The notes below the pieces were generated by a model. That model saw nothing but the letters and a program-made list of their open reading frames with translations. It made no database searches and was not told where the DNA came from. Below are positions 38,404-50,076 of a stretch of DNA of 64,000 bases, one piece after another. This stretch comes from Drosophila persimilis (lineage: Eukaryota; Arthropoda; Insecta; Diptera; Drosophilidae). Position numbers and translations under genes: made by a program. Positions within the stretch are counted from its first letter, which is position 1; each line of letters starts with the position of its first letter. The DNA lies in NCBI RefSeq assembly GCF_003286085.1, contig NW_020825288.1, positions 10,850,001-10,914,000 on the forward strand, given 5' to 3'.

Positions 38404-38936
38404 CGCTGCGAAGCCCGGAGCGAGTGTGATGGCATGCCTGGTGCTGCTTTGCGTGCGGCCCGACACGGAAGGTGTCTCGTCTCAACACCTGCGGAATTAT
38501 CTCCTTGGCAGCGAATAATTTATTGATCAAGCAAACCTAAACCATTGCCGACCCCACGATTTGAGACTGCCGGCTTTCATCGGGAAATCAGCTGTCTTTG
38601 AAAGTAGGCCAAACATAGCAAAAGTGACCCGGACAATGCTTCATTATGGCTTTTACCGAAACTTATAATGACTGTCAATCATAAAAACACCAAAAATCAC
38701 TTGCATAATGGTTTGTTTTCCAATCATTCATTTAATTGCGTACATTTTTTGCACAGAGAAAAACACACAAGAACGATCGATAGTTGCAGCCGATAGTTGG
38801 CCACGATCGTTGCTGCGACCTGCTGCTGCCGCTGCTCCTGCTCCTGTTCATGAAATTTGTATGTTTGACTGCAGTTGCTGTTGTTGGTGTTGTTGTGGTT
38901 GGAGTGGTGTCTAACTTAACAAACTATTTGCGGGCT
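38404..38936. other. Short interval between spn-B and ATP synthase e
   Basis: It holds the ATP synthase e 3' UTR and the spn-B promoter, with nothing else recognisable. A minus-strand ATTAAA (plus-strand TTTAAT, 38731-38736) lies about 200 bases past the ATP synthase stop and is a plausible variant polyadenylation signal. A CTGCTGC-rich tract sits near 38815-38845. Confidence 0.55.
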
Positions 38937-39182
38937 CTAATGCTTGGGTGTGGGCTTGGATAGCTCGGCCAGTGCCCGGGCCTCGGCTTCGGCGTTGCGC
39001 TTCTTCTCTTCGGCCAACTTTGCATCGCGGACCACCTTCTGCTGTGCCTCGATCTCGCGGACCTTCTCCTCCTTCTTGGACAGGCGGCTCTGGTGGGCGG
39101 CGCCGTAGGCAATGCCCACGAGCAACAGGGACCATCTGCCGAGCTTGATCAGCGGCGAGACACGGACTGGAGGCTGAGACAT
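38937..39182 (-). CDS. ATP synthase subunit e, mitochondrial
   Basis: An 81-residue protein in a single coding exon. Subunit e is a small inner-membrane protein of the F1Fo ATP synthase stator region that supports dimerisation of the enzyme and cristae shape. Residues 15-31 form one membrane segment with a GxxxG motif (GIAYG, residues 23-27), the hallmark used for dimer contacts. The rest is a charged, Ala/Glu/Lys-rich helix likely to be a coiled coil. The length matches the family. A good acceptor (TCTTTTCTTGCAG, minus strand, at 39215-39217) lies 32 bases upstream of the start, so there is a 5' UTR intron. D. melanogaster CG3321 is the likely counterpart, recalled as a neighbour of spn-B. 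Confidence 0.9.
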   Translation of the reverse strand: MSQPPVRVSPLIKLGRWSLLLVGIAYGAAHQSRLSKKEEKVREIEAQQKVVRDAKLAEEKKRNAEAEARALAELSKPTPKH

Positions 39183-40017
39183 GGCTAGTAGTTATGTAAT
39201 GGTCCGACCGAAAACTGCAAGAAAAGAGAACACATCAATTACGTACACTATTTCAAAGGCTCCTCATAGACGGCGTTTCAACCACCGTTTCACTTGCGGC
39301 TGGTTTTATATCCAAATAATCTATTAAATAAGCGCAATTACCACAAATCGATGCGATTGCAACAGTAGCAAAATATAACCTTAAAACAGCTGTCAGATTG
39401 GCAAGTGAGCTATCGATATTTCTATCGGTAGTTGCGCAGAGTTGCCGCAATGTTATTGTTTCGCGAAATAATAGAATATTCTATATTTTAGATATATAGT
39501 AAAAGTACGACCTGGTTAAATGTATAAATTTGATTGCGTCTAGAAAGGTAAAAAGCTGTCAAGTGAAATATGTTTCAACGCCTACATATGTTATCATAGT
39601 TGCAACACTAAATATACCTTGCATCGCGATGCGAATGTCAAAGGCAGAACTCGAAACCTGGAAGAAAAAAAAGTGTTGTTTTATTGAAAACATGGCGAAT
39701 TGCAGCTAAAAGAGCAGGTGCAATCACAAACTATACGATTCTGTAATTAATTGCCAGGCAGCAGTGCATAGAAATTCAGGGTGCATCAAAATTGACGCGT
39801 GTTAAATGCAAACAAGAAAATTCCAACACAGACCTTGAGTGGTAGCACACATACACATCTGGCAAACACACACACACACATCTTGATAAACGAGGCCCAG
39901 TCGAAAACGTCATACACATATTCCCCGTCCCGCCCGCTCGCTGCTTTAAGCCAAATTAGCAGACTTTTTCAAGCAGGAAGTCCGGTCCGAGGATCCAACC
40001 ACGACGACAGCTGCAAA
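39183..40017. promoter_or_regulatory. Divergent promoter region of ATP synthase e and Aftiphilin
   Basis: It separates two housekeeping-type genes transcribed away from each other. A perfect DNA-replication-related element, TATCGATA, lies at 39411-39418, followed by a half match (TATCGGTA). DRE and its factor DREF typify TATA-less fly housekeeping promoters. The minus side carries the ATP synthase leader intron; the plus side carries the Aftiphilin 5' UTR with a CA run at about 39868-39880. Confidence 0.65.
39411..39418. promoter_or_regulatory. DRE motif TATCGATA
   Basis: An exact palindromic match to the DREF binding core, between divergent genes. Confidence 0.6.
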
Positions 40018-43000
40018 ATGGTAAACGTGCCGCCCCTGCTGTGCAGCACGCCGCCACCGATCGATTTTGGCGAGGACGACGACGACTCCGGGCTGCAGTC
40101 GACGATCAACTTGGACGACGGTGACGAATACCCCGACGATGACTTTCGCTTAGTCACCAGCCGCTCAACGGGGCTCGAAGCGGGGCTCAATGCAAAAGGT
40201 AATTTGGCTGCCAACTGGGTTTTTATTAGTTCTGAAAGTCTTTTCTAATTTGTATGCTCCACTTGTAGAAGCACAGTCACAGTCACAGCCAGAACCCCAA
40301 CCCCAATCCGTAGTCATATCAGCGTACAGTGAACGGCCGCCCGATCTGGAACTGATTGAGAATTGTGAGATTAGCAAACCATCTGTAGACGCCATTAAGC
40401 AAACTGTGGAGGCTTTCAATTACCAAGTGAAACAGTCGCAATCGCTTGAGGGGTACGACGGTTATCAGGAAACGCCCCCGCCCCTTGCTGATGAGCTGGA
40501 GGAAGACGAAGAGGAGGAGGAAGTCAATATAAATGACAACGTGCCGTCCCTTAAGTTGGACAGCCTGAGTCTGTATTCCACGGAAAGTGTCTCGGCCTCG
40601 TCCACACTGTCGCCCGTTGCAGATGCCGACGAGGAGATGCCGCCACCACCAACGACTACGACGGCAACCACAACCACAACCAAAGCACCTGCAATTGCAC
40701 CTGTCCTCAGCCATCAAGTCACGCTGGAGGATGTGTCCGATGACAGCGACGAGGAGTGTTCGCCAAAGAAACCCAAAGAACTATTTATACGCGAGGGAGC
40801 CGAAGATTTCTTTGCCATTGAAGTGCTGGCCACAGCCACACTGACCTCCACCCAGACCCAGTCCCAGTCCCAGTCCCAGTCCTCCTTCTCCCAGTTGGAA
40901 AAGCCATCAGCGGATGCAGATTTATTTAATTTTGCTGATAGCTTTGAAGAGGCGACAGCACAGTCCTTTGTTCGGAAGGATGTCATCGAAGAGCAGCAGC
41001 AGCAGCAGCAACAAACGAATGATGAGGACGAATTTGATGACTTTGGCGACTTTGCTGATTTTTCGGCTGTGCCCACGCCTACAGTGGAAGCTATGCCACC
41101 GCCAGTCCAGCAGAGAAAAGATTCCCTGGAGGCTGCTCCTCCAGCAACTGCTGCAGATGATGGCTTCGATGATTTTCAAGAGTTTGCCACTCCCCCAGAA
41201 GGTGATGCCGACGATGACGATGACGATGACTTTGGTGACTTCTCAGAGCCCCTCACAGCACCCATACCCATAGCCGTAGCCGTGCCTCCGCCACCGCCGC
41301 CTGCAGCAGTCCACCTGAGCATTGATGAGCGCATCAAGCCAGTCCTAGAGCTAATGTTTCCCCTGTCCCAGGAGAGCAGTGCCGCGAATGAGGCCAAACG
41401 GCGGCCCCTGGCCCAGTGTCAGACCTTCAATTTTGGTGCCATCGAGCAGGCGCAGGCCCTGGACTATCAGTGGACCAGCTCGGAGATGAGGCACTCCCTA
41501 GTGCGGTCCCTGGGCATCGATTCAAGAAATATAGTAGGACAATTCCCACCAGTTAGGGTTGGGCTCAATGCTAATGCGATTTATGTTTATTCCAGCTCTT
41601 TGGGGACAAGTGGAATGCTTCCATGCCGCGCTTCGCTGCCAATCTGAGCTTCGATCCTCTGAAGCCGCTCAAGCCGCTGGAGGCCACGCCCCTGAACAGC
41701 CAGCAGTCAGTGGGTAAGTGCTGCATCCCAGATAGTCCCCATCTTATATGCTATATGCTATATACAGATTATACACCACTTAGTTTAAACGCAAATTAAC
41801 CGCTACACAAGTTTTTCCACCCGCCTATCGCTCGCTAATTTCTCTTACAAAATGCTTCCCGTTGCCGTTCCGTTTCCCCCGCTTTTCCGGATTGGCCTGC
41901 GCTCCTTTTGTTACGGTTTTTCATTTGTTTCTCCCTCCCACACCGACACCCCACACCCTACACCCTACACCCCACACCCCACAGCCCACAGTTTTGTCCA
42001 CTCTCAATACTGAATTGATGAACATTTACTCGTATCCCAAACGATGATAAATTGTATCTAGATACACATGTACAGACCTTACAATTGGAAGAACTAGACC
42101 AAGAACTAACGATGATGCTGGCTGATAAAATAAATCCTCTTGTTACCTCTAACCTCCACACCAATAACCACGAACTAAATGAAAATGGTAATGCTGCTGC
42201 TGCCGCTGCCGCTGCTGCCCGACCCCAAACGGATGACAATCTGATGATGGATTCCCCCTCTAACAAACCACACAATGATATGCACCATTCTTCATCATTA
42301 ACCACACTCCTCAATAACGATAATGATAACAACAATCATGCAACAACAAACACAATAAATCTACTCACTGATCACGATGCCTTCTTGCTGGATTTTAGTA
42401 AGTTTCGTTTGGGCGTTCTGTGCGTGTGTTTGTTTGCGTGTGTGTCTGTTGTAGTGTTTTCCGTTTTGCTTTTTGTTTTTGCTCTCTTCTCTCTACTCTA
42501 CTCTATTCCCTATCCAAAAATGATTCTGAATCCCCACATCTGGTTTCCCCGTTCTTGTTACTTTTGTTTCTTTGGCACAAAAAAGCATCATCTAATCCAG
42601 AGCCCTGCATGAATCCCCAGTGTTCATAGAATCACAGCTATACTCATGCCTCGTCTGTACTTTCGGGTCGCCCCGAATCACTAAACCGAAATTTTCGGAT
42701 CCAACACAGTACAAATGGCGGTGGCCGGGTTTGGTTCAGAAAGCTGAGACCATGCAGGGCTCTAACCGCAACCTCCGAGCTATCTCGAAGCACAAGTAGT
42801 TGTTCCAACCCAGAAAAATATCTCCCCCCCCCCCCATTTATTTACCTAGAATTTATGGGATAATGCTGTTGATATATCTCTTGCTGAGCTTGCAGTGCCT
42901 CAAACTCTCTCCCATTTTCATACGATCTGCCCAGGACTAACACCACTAATGCTTGCTTTTCCTCTTTCCTAGGACTGGAGGCAACAACAGCTACAGCCAC

Positions 43001-44636
43001 CGCAGCAGCACAAACGAGCCAAACTGAAGCGCGGGCTGGCCCGTCTAATGGGGAAAAGTGTGTCGTCGCCAGCAGCACCGAAACCACCAACTTTGACCAG
43101 GGCAACGTTAACCCAGACATTAATAGCGACCGCCTTGAGTCCACAGCAGCGCCACCAGCAGCAGTTGCTGCTGCAGCAGCAGCGACGCTATCGGCTGCTC
43201 TATCAGCAAACGGCTATGGCCACAACCTCAACGGCAGTGAGCAGCTGCATCAGCAACAGCAGCAACAGCAGCAACAGCAGCAGCAGCAGCAGCTGCAACA
43301 GCAACCACACCAGCAGCAGTTTGATTTGAGAGCAACCTCAACGCCATCTCCACCTCCAGTTTCAGCTCCAGCAGTGGCGCCAGAGGAGCTCAAGGGAAGC
43401 AGCACCACCAGTACTCCCACTGGCTTTGCGATGCCACTGAAGGAGACCCATATTTACACACCCTCGAAATCAGATACGGCTGTGGCAAGGACCACAACGC
43501 TAGCGCCCATTGATTTCGACTACGAGATCGCGGCCACTGGCATCATCATTGATGAGACGGTGGTCAAGAAGGAGTACCGCGATGTGGAGTACAAACCGCC
43601 GCCATTTGGCCTGGACTCGCCCAGCAGATTGCCCAGCAGCAACGGAACGAGCAGCTTTGAGCTTCCGACGACAGTGAACCCAATGGCGGAGGATGATGAT
43701 TTCAGTGACTTCCAGTCGATGCCAGCGAGAACGCAAGCCTCGCTACAGCCGCCAAGGAACGGGACGCCCACGTTTGGCGAACAAATGATACTCTGCCCGG
43801 CCATATTGCTGCCGCAGGCCATTCCCCTGGCCAAAACCACCATAGAGTGGGGCGACAATGCTCTGTCCAGCATCAACGCTGAGGAAATGGCCCGCATTGA
43901 AGATCTGTTCTCGGCACAGTCCAAGCCGCCGACGATAAGTGCAACGGTTGCCAAGCAGCCGCCCCAGCAACAGCAGCAGCAGAACCAGCAGCAACAGGAG
44001 GATGATGAGTGGTCGGACTTTGTGTCGGTGCCTGTGCCCCAGCAGCAGCAGCAGCTGCAGCATCCACAGCAACAACAGTCTTTTAGCAATAATAACAATA
44101 TCAACAGCTTGAAGAAGCCCCCCTCTGGGACTGGGTCTGGGCCTGGGCCGAAGGAGGATGATTGGTCCGATTTTGTGAGCAGCACTCCGCTGGCGGCCCG
44201 ACCGTCGGCTCCACAGTTTAATTCCGGGGCCTGGCAGAGCGCCAATTTCTACAACAATCCACTCAGTCTCTATCAGCACCAGAAGCAGACGCATGCCCAC
44301 AGCAATCTGGTGCCCAAATATCAGCACAGCGGCAGTGCCTCAACCAACCACAATAACAATAACAACAACAACAACAATGTGCCAGCCACGCCGCAGCAGA
44401 TCCACATAATGCACGACTTCTCCACGGCGCCCTCGACCACGGGCGCGGGCTCGTTGGCAGCCGGAGCCACCTATCAGCAGCACCATCAGCGGCAGCAATT
44501 CCAGATAGGCAATGCCAAGGTGGCACCGCTCATATCCGTCATACCCGATCTGAGCTTTGTGGCCCCGGCCTTGCCCACAAATGCGGGGGCCTTTATGGGA
44601 TCGCTGCCGAAGCCCAGTTTCGGTGGCAAGAAATGA
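40018..44636 (+). CDS. Aftiphilin, clathrin/AP-1 trafficking accessory protein
   Basis: Constitutive exons are 40018-40198, 40269-41533, 41596-41713 and 42973-44636, giving 1075 residues; including the candidate cassette exon 42062-42397 gives 1187. All junctions are GT-AG and in phase. Aftiphilins sit on trans-Golgi and endosomal vesicles, bind the ear of AP-1/GGA adaptors and recruit clathrin. Acidic phenylalanine motifs of the ear-binding type occur near residues 315-326 (DDFGDFADF), 361 and 380, with a further DDFSDF in the last exon, plus two WSDFV motifs. The conserved clathrin-binding region, with LGIDSRNILFGDKWN, spans roughly 462-500 and is interrupted by intron 2. The last exon has long glutamine runs coded by CAG/CAA. 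The start has a good AAAATG context. Confidence 0.85.
42062..42397 (+). other. Candidate 336-nt cassette exon of Aftiphilin
   Basis: It is bounded by the acceptor TGTATCTAG and the donor GTAAGT, is exactly 112 codons long and enters and leaves in phase 1, as do the exons on either side. It can therefore be skipped or included without a frame change. It encodes an Asn/Asp/Ala-rich segment with AT-rich codon use unlike the flanking exons. Confidence 0.6.
42598..42764. mobile_element. 167-bp MITE with 14-bp terminal inverted repeats
   Basis: The ends CAGAGCCCTGCATG and CATGCAGGGCTCTA are inverted repeats matching at 13 of 14 positions. The interior has two near-palindromes (TTCGGGTCGCCCCGAA and CCGAAATTTTCGG). 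It has no coding capacity. The ends resemble hAT-superfamily termini such as those of hobo (CAGAGAACTGCA). No 8-bp target duplication is visible, so the insertion may be old. It lies in the Aftiphilin intron after the cassette exon. Confidence 0.75.
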
Positions 44637-45953
44637 CAAATGCTGCGCGGAGGGAAACATCATCTGAATCCCCAACAGAAGCAGCAGCAACAGTCGTTGA
44701 GACCGCGTCTCCCGGCCGGAGAGGCCAGCATCCTCACGTAGAGATGCCTGCAGATGACCCGTGGAGATAGTCAGTATTATGAATCCGTCTGATAATTACC
44801 ATACACCGTACCATACCGTAACGTCGTATATATAATATCTGCCAACTGCAATTGGAAGATTGCGAAAGAAATTAGCAGCAGAAAAAAGTGTTTAATGTTG
44901 TTGAAGTTATTGTTGTTGATGTTGTTGTTAGGCGTTCTAGGAACAGGCACCACTCAGGCACTCCGTTCTCACCCGGTCCCCCCCAGGAGATCGAGGAAAC
45001 CCAACTCCAGTTCTGTTTCTGTCCCCCCCAGATCGTTCTTGTGCAATATTTTTGAGTCGAAACTAATTGAAATTTAGATATTTTTAGAGTGAAAAAAATT
45101 AGATGTAAAAACTAAAGATTTTATATGATTTTTGTCAAGCCAGGACCCCTCCAGAGCCAGGAACAGACTCCCGCAGTTTGAGAGCATTCCAGAGAAAAGA
45201 AAACTTCCCTTTGCGACTTCCCTCCTAATCCAACAGAATACTCCAAGAAGTCCGAATAAAGAAAAAACCCCAACCAACCCGCCTGATGCGAACTTTTCTA
45301 CCACTAAACAATATATATTGTACTTAACAGATGAGAGAAAACTAAAAAGTAAACCTAAAAAAACCTAGGCATAGGCTAGCAATGTAACGATAATAGATAT
45401 TAGCATATAGAAGATAGCAGATAGAGATATAGTATCTCGTGCATTCCATTCCCAGAGTGTGTGCAGATGTCTACTCGCCCATGATGATCTCCAGAAAACG
45501 CGCGCATTCGAAGGCAGAGATGCAACCCCAATCCGCTCCAGTTTTTTTTCGTTTTTTTTAATATAATTTTTGTTTGTTTTTCTCGTGTTAAAGTGTTTTT
45601 ACCATTTTTATTTATTTTACTTTATGTTACGCTTTTCTTTAAGTCGAGTGTGTGTGTGTATGTGGAAATTATAAACAATTATTAACTAGAACTAAGTGTG
45701 TGTGTGTGCTTGGATGTAAATTATACTTAAGTGTATGTAAATTACAAATAGATTGTGTGTTGTGTGTTTTTATTTTGCTAAGTCAATAAAATATATAGGG
45801 CTAAAACAAGAGTACATGATACGATGTTGGGTCGCTGCTTTGATTTAAATAATAATGAATTACCTATAAACTAGTAAAACCTATTCAAAGTGCATTACTG
45901 CATTGTATTGTATTGTATAATTAAAAAGATATGCGCCGATTACAAGAAATAAA
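44637..45953 (+). other. Aftiphilin 3' UTR
   Basis: An AT-rich trailer of about 1.1-1.3 kb. Two AATAAA hexamers, at 45785-45790 and 45948-45953, are likely cleavage signals. TG runs occur near 45648-45660 and 45694-45710. Confidence 0.6.
45785..45790 (+). terminator. Polyadenylation signal for Aftiphilin
   Basis: AATAAA, about 1.15 kb after the stop codon. A second copy lies at 45948-45953. Confidence 0.55.
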
Positions 45954-47047
45954 ACCTATTTGAAGAAAAACAATTATTGGAGAAGCTTCTGTCATTTTGG
46001 TTGGAAATTTCTGCTTTTTTCTGTTGCTAAGGGGAAGGGCAGGAGGTTTTTGTTTACACTATATATGCGTTTATGTGTGTGTGATTGAAACCTGCTTAGG
46101 TGTGTGTGTGTGTTGAGGAGAGAGGCTATCAATCCATTGAAGCACTAGGTGTCCAGCAGTCCGCTAATCTCCTGGAGGATGCATGTGCCTGCAGATTGCG
46201 GCTGTGTGTGTGTGTGTGTGTGTGTGGGGCGTGGGGGAGGGAGTGCATGGGGCGAGGCTGTGTGTATAGCACTATGGCAGTAAATAGTACATAATAATAG
46301 TTTCAAAATTACACATGTATCTAATATAAATATCTATATAAATAGCATACGATCCGGTCTCTAGACAGATGCGAATTCAGCACATCTTCCTCTCGAAATC
46401 TTCATACCAACTTGCGTCTAAATGTTCAACAGTGTTTTCATTTCGTTATCCTTAGTCTCTAGATGCCTTAATGTTTAAGCGCATTTTCTTTTAGTTATTA
46501 TTATTATCATCATCTCCCGTCTCCCGTCGCCTGTCTCTCGTCTCTCTCTCTCTCTCGCTCTGTTTACTATTAGCCTGGCTCTAACAATATGACGAAAAAA
46601 AAAAACGGATAACAAATCCAGAAAATATGTGTGTGCTTTGTGTGTGTGTGTGTGGTGTTGGTGTCGCTATCCTTTATGATATTTTGAACTAACAGTTTTC
46701 ATACTTTTCCTCAAATAAAAACTAAATTCGGAGCAACGGGAAGGGCCAGCCGGGTCGGTTCGGTTCGTTTCGTTTCGAGGTTTGAACAGTCTTTGAATGG
46801 AAGTTTTGGTCATCGGTTTCTTTTCTGATTCGTTTCAGGGCATAATGGATCTGATGATGATATCTATACATATATAAAAGCTAACAAAGAAGCACACAAA
46901 CACAAAACAAAAACCAGTTTTGCCGATTTTAACCGATTTTGTGGTTGTTTCCGCTTAAAGCTGAACGATTTCCGAACCGTTTCCCGTTGGCATCCCCATC
47001 CCTATCCCTATCCCTGCTGGTTAGGGTTTCTCCATGGACTCCCGGCC
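45954..47047 (-). other. Interval holding the PR-Set7 3' UTR
   Basis: AT-rich, with TG microsatellites (46203-46226 and about 46640-46653) and a CT run near 46540-46557. The minus-strand PR-Set7 transcript should end here, but no clear AATAAA was found. It converges with Aftiphilin. No gene is seen. Confidence 0.5.
46203..46226. repeat. TG dinucleotide microsatellite
   Basis: An uninterrupted TG run of about 12 units between convergent genes. Confidence 0.9.
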
Positions 47048-49324
47048 TCAGAAGGCCAGCCAGGGATGGTGCAGCAGCGACTCCTTGGACCGATCGCCAT
47101 AGTCGTAGGTCAGCTCCTCCCCCGGCGCAATGTCGTCCTTGGCCAGCAGCACGAGATGCGGACGCTGCTTGATCACGACCACTTTGGTCATTAGATTGCC
47201 GGCACGCGAGTGGTTGATGAGGCGTCCCAGCTTCCCAGTGTCCACGGTGGCATCGATGCAGTACTGCTGGTTCTTGTGCTTGAAATAGTACATGTAGCAG
47301 CCGGCGTTCTCGTCCAGGGCATAGCGTCGTTCGCGATCGGTGGCATCGCTGATCGAGATCAGATCGCCCACATACTCCACAACGAATTCGTTGCGCTTAA
47401 AGTGACGTACAGCGACGACGCCGCGACCCTTGCCCATGAAGTTGCGCACCTGGAGTCCCTCGGAGCGCTCCTCGAGCACAGCCTGCTCCAGATTGCGCAG
47501 CCATTCCTCCTTGACGGCTGTTTTGGTCTTGCGTACGCTGCGGCGCACCGGAAAGAAGTCGGTCATCTCCCGGTTGCCATTGGTGGCGGCCAGGGGCAGC
47601 GGTCCTGGTTGGATCTTCGACCCCGTCTTGGTCTTGGACCCGCCTTTGGTTAGGGCAGCCCTTGGCTTGGCTGGCGCTGGCTTGAGCATTGCTTTAACGT
47701 GATTGTTGCTTTTGTTGCTGTTGGCTATGGGTATTTTGTTCAGGTTCTCCAGCTCCTCGGCGGCCTTCAGTAAGGCGTGGACATCGTCCTCATCCTCCTC
47801 CCCCTCGTCCTCCTCCTGATCATCATCATCCTCATCATCATCGATAACGACAACGTCCTCGTTCGTTGGCTGTGTGCCTGGCGGTGGCTGTGGCTGTTGG
47901 GGCTGGTAAGGCGCTTGTGGCTTTGGCTGATTCAGTCTTCGTCGCGACTTGCAGGCGGCAACCGCCGCTGTGGTTGTCGGCAGCTTGCGTGGCGACTTTC
48001 TGGGCGACAACAGATCGCCCTTCATCATGATGCCGGAAGTCTTGCGTGCTCCAGGTACAATCAATCCCCCCCCATCGCCGCGGGGCAATGTCTTGATCGG
48101 CGAGGGGCAGAGTATGCGATGGGGTGTGGCTGGTTTGCGACGACGTGCAGCAGCTCCAGCTCCTCCTCCAGCGGCTGGAGATTCTGCCGATATGGTCAGG
48201 CTGCAGGCAACGCCACTGTCGCAGGAACTACTGTCATGTTGGTCCAATTCGAAGCCGTTGTGGTGTGGCTGTAGCTGTAGCTGCGGCTGCGGCTGTGGCT
48301 GGGCTACGACAACAGGCTGTGGTTCGCACTGGCCGCCGCCATTGAGTGTGACAATCTGATTGAAACGGCAGGCATTCAGAACGGAAGGCGGCGATGAGAA
48401 CACGGCGCTGGCCAGCTCAAAGCTCTTGTTGATCTTAATGCTAGAGGCTTTGGTGGGCGTGCGGTCAATGTCCAGTGTCAGGACCGGCTCCTGCAGGAAG
48501 ATGTTGTCTGTCGTGGCACTGGCACCACCACTGCTGCTGCTGCTGTGCGATGAGCTGTGGCTGTCCCGCAGGCCAGAGCGGTGTGTCTGGAAGTCGGCCA
48601 TCAGCACGGGCACGGGACTGGTCTCCCGTAGAGCAAAGGTGTCCTGCATCACCTCCTCGTGCTCGTTCTCGTGCTGGTAGGAAGGCGAATCGGAAGAGGC
48701 CGTCGAATGGCCATCATACAGCAGATCCCCCACAACCCGCTCCAACTCCTCATCCCCCAGCTCGTCGGACAGGGGCAGCTCTGCTGTAGATATTGTCTTT
48801 TGCTCTTTAATTGGCTCTGGATGATGTGTATTCAATGTGATTCCGCACTTGGCGGCAGCATTCGCTTTGAAAAAGTTCTCGATGGTGCGTGTCTGGGAGC
48901 GGGTGGCCAGCGGCACGCCTACAGACAAGAAATAGAAACCAAGACCGAAAAAAATCAGTAAAAGCTAACCTCAAAAACGCCACCAAACGATGGTGGCGGG
49001 AGGGAGGGGAGGGGCTACGGGAAAATACTCACCAATCGTTCGATCCGTTAACGCCTTTGTTGGCTTGACGCCTTTGTTGTTCGCCTCCTCCTCCAATGCC
49101 ACAACATCCGAGGAGATTTTGAGATTTTCACTGGCCTTCATCAGGCGGCAGTCTTTCCGCTTGGGGCTGGCAAAATATTGATCATCGAGCAGATGATTGC
49201 CGCCCGCTACGGCCACAGCGGCGGCTGTGTCCATGGACAGAGCCCCGTCGGAAGCAACAGCTGCCGCTGCGGAGCCACCACCAGTTTCCTTGGCGGGCCG
49301 CGCTCTCCTGCGCACCATTATCAT
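47048..49324 (-). CDS. PR-Set7 (SET8), histone H4 lysine-20 monomethyltransferase
   Basis: Two coding exons (49324-49033 and 48918-47048) encode 720 residues, close to the fly protein. It adds one methyl group to H4K20 in nucleosomes and is required for mitotic chromatin and checkpoint control. The SET domain fills the C-terminus, about 583-705: it has GKGRGV near the start, the pseudoknot motif INHSRAGN (665-672) and the catalytic ELTYDYG. An MTDFFPVRR stretch at about 549-557 has the Thr-Asp-Phe-Phe core and following basic residues of a CRL4-Cdt2 PIP degron, and RTIENFF near 110 is a second PIP-like box. The middle is low-complexity, with Ser, Gln/Pro and acidic runs. It is divergent from Acf1 across a DRE-containing promoter region. 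Confidence 0.93.
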
Positions 49325-50034
49325 CTATGAGCGTGGCTGGGCTTCAGCAAGGGGCAATGGTGGGGTGGTGGCGGCGGCGCGTGATCGCAGCGCACGAAGA
49401 TGTGGGCGAAGAGGTGCGTTCGTTGGCGCGTTTTTCCGTAAGACGACGACTGCTGCTGCTGCTGGACACGAGCGATGTGATGGATTGCCAGCACACACAC
49501 TTGGAGAGAGACGACGACTGCAATTAGCCAAGAAGCATCAGCAGAGACACAAACGGAAACAGAAACAGAGAAAGAGGCAGAAACGCGACATTAAAACATT
49601 TGCACTTCATAATCGTATGCAGAGGTACAAATGTATGTACATATATGTATGTTTGCAGTTTTTTCTTTCACACCCCGCGCGCGTACAGTTTTGCCACACA
49701 AAATATCGCCTTTTGTTGTTGCTTTTGTTTCTGTGTTCACGAAACGAGGAGGGAAAGAGGAAGAAGACGAGAAGAGTGGAGTGGAGCACAGCGAAAGAAT
49801 AAAAATGCCTGCTGGAGGTGTTTGCTGATCGCGTACCTATCTGAAAAGGCTGTCGTCATACGCAGCAGCGCATTCTATGTGGTTTATGTTCTCTTATAAG
49901 CATTGCAATTGATTGCACTGCAATTAATTATGTTATTAGTTGCACTTTTCCGCAAACTTTTTTTGGTTGTTCTTTTTTTGCTTTTTGCTTTGCGTCTGTA
50001 ACAGGCCTGCATATGTATAATATAACTTGAATTC

Positions 50035-50046
50035 GTCAGTATATTT
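50035..50046. promoter_or_regulatory. Core-promoter motif 6 match
   Basis: GTCAGTATATTT satisfies every position of KTYRGTATWTTT, a motif of fly housekeeping promoters. It lies 23 bases before a DRE. Confidence 0.5.
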
Positions 50047-50068
50047 GCGGTATTTTTAAAATATATTT

Positions 50069-50076
50069 TATCGATA
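50069..50076. promoter_or_regulatory. DRE motif TATCGATA
   Basis: An exact DREF core, about 0.75 kb upstream of the PR-Set7 start codon. Confidence 0.55.

Noticed and set aside
44895..45077. 60-codon frame with a hydrophobic start, in the Aftiphilin 3' UTR
   Set aside because: The Leu run comes from a GTTGTT-type simple repeat. It lies inside the trailer of a gene and has no cleavage or splice context.
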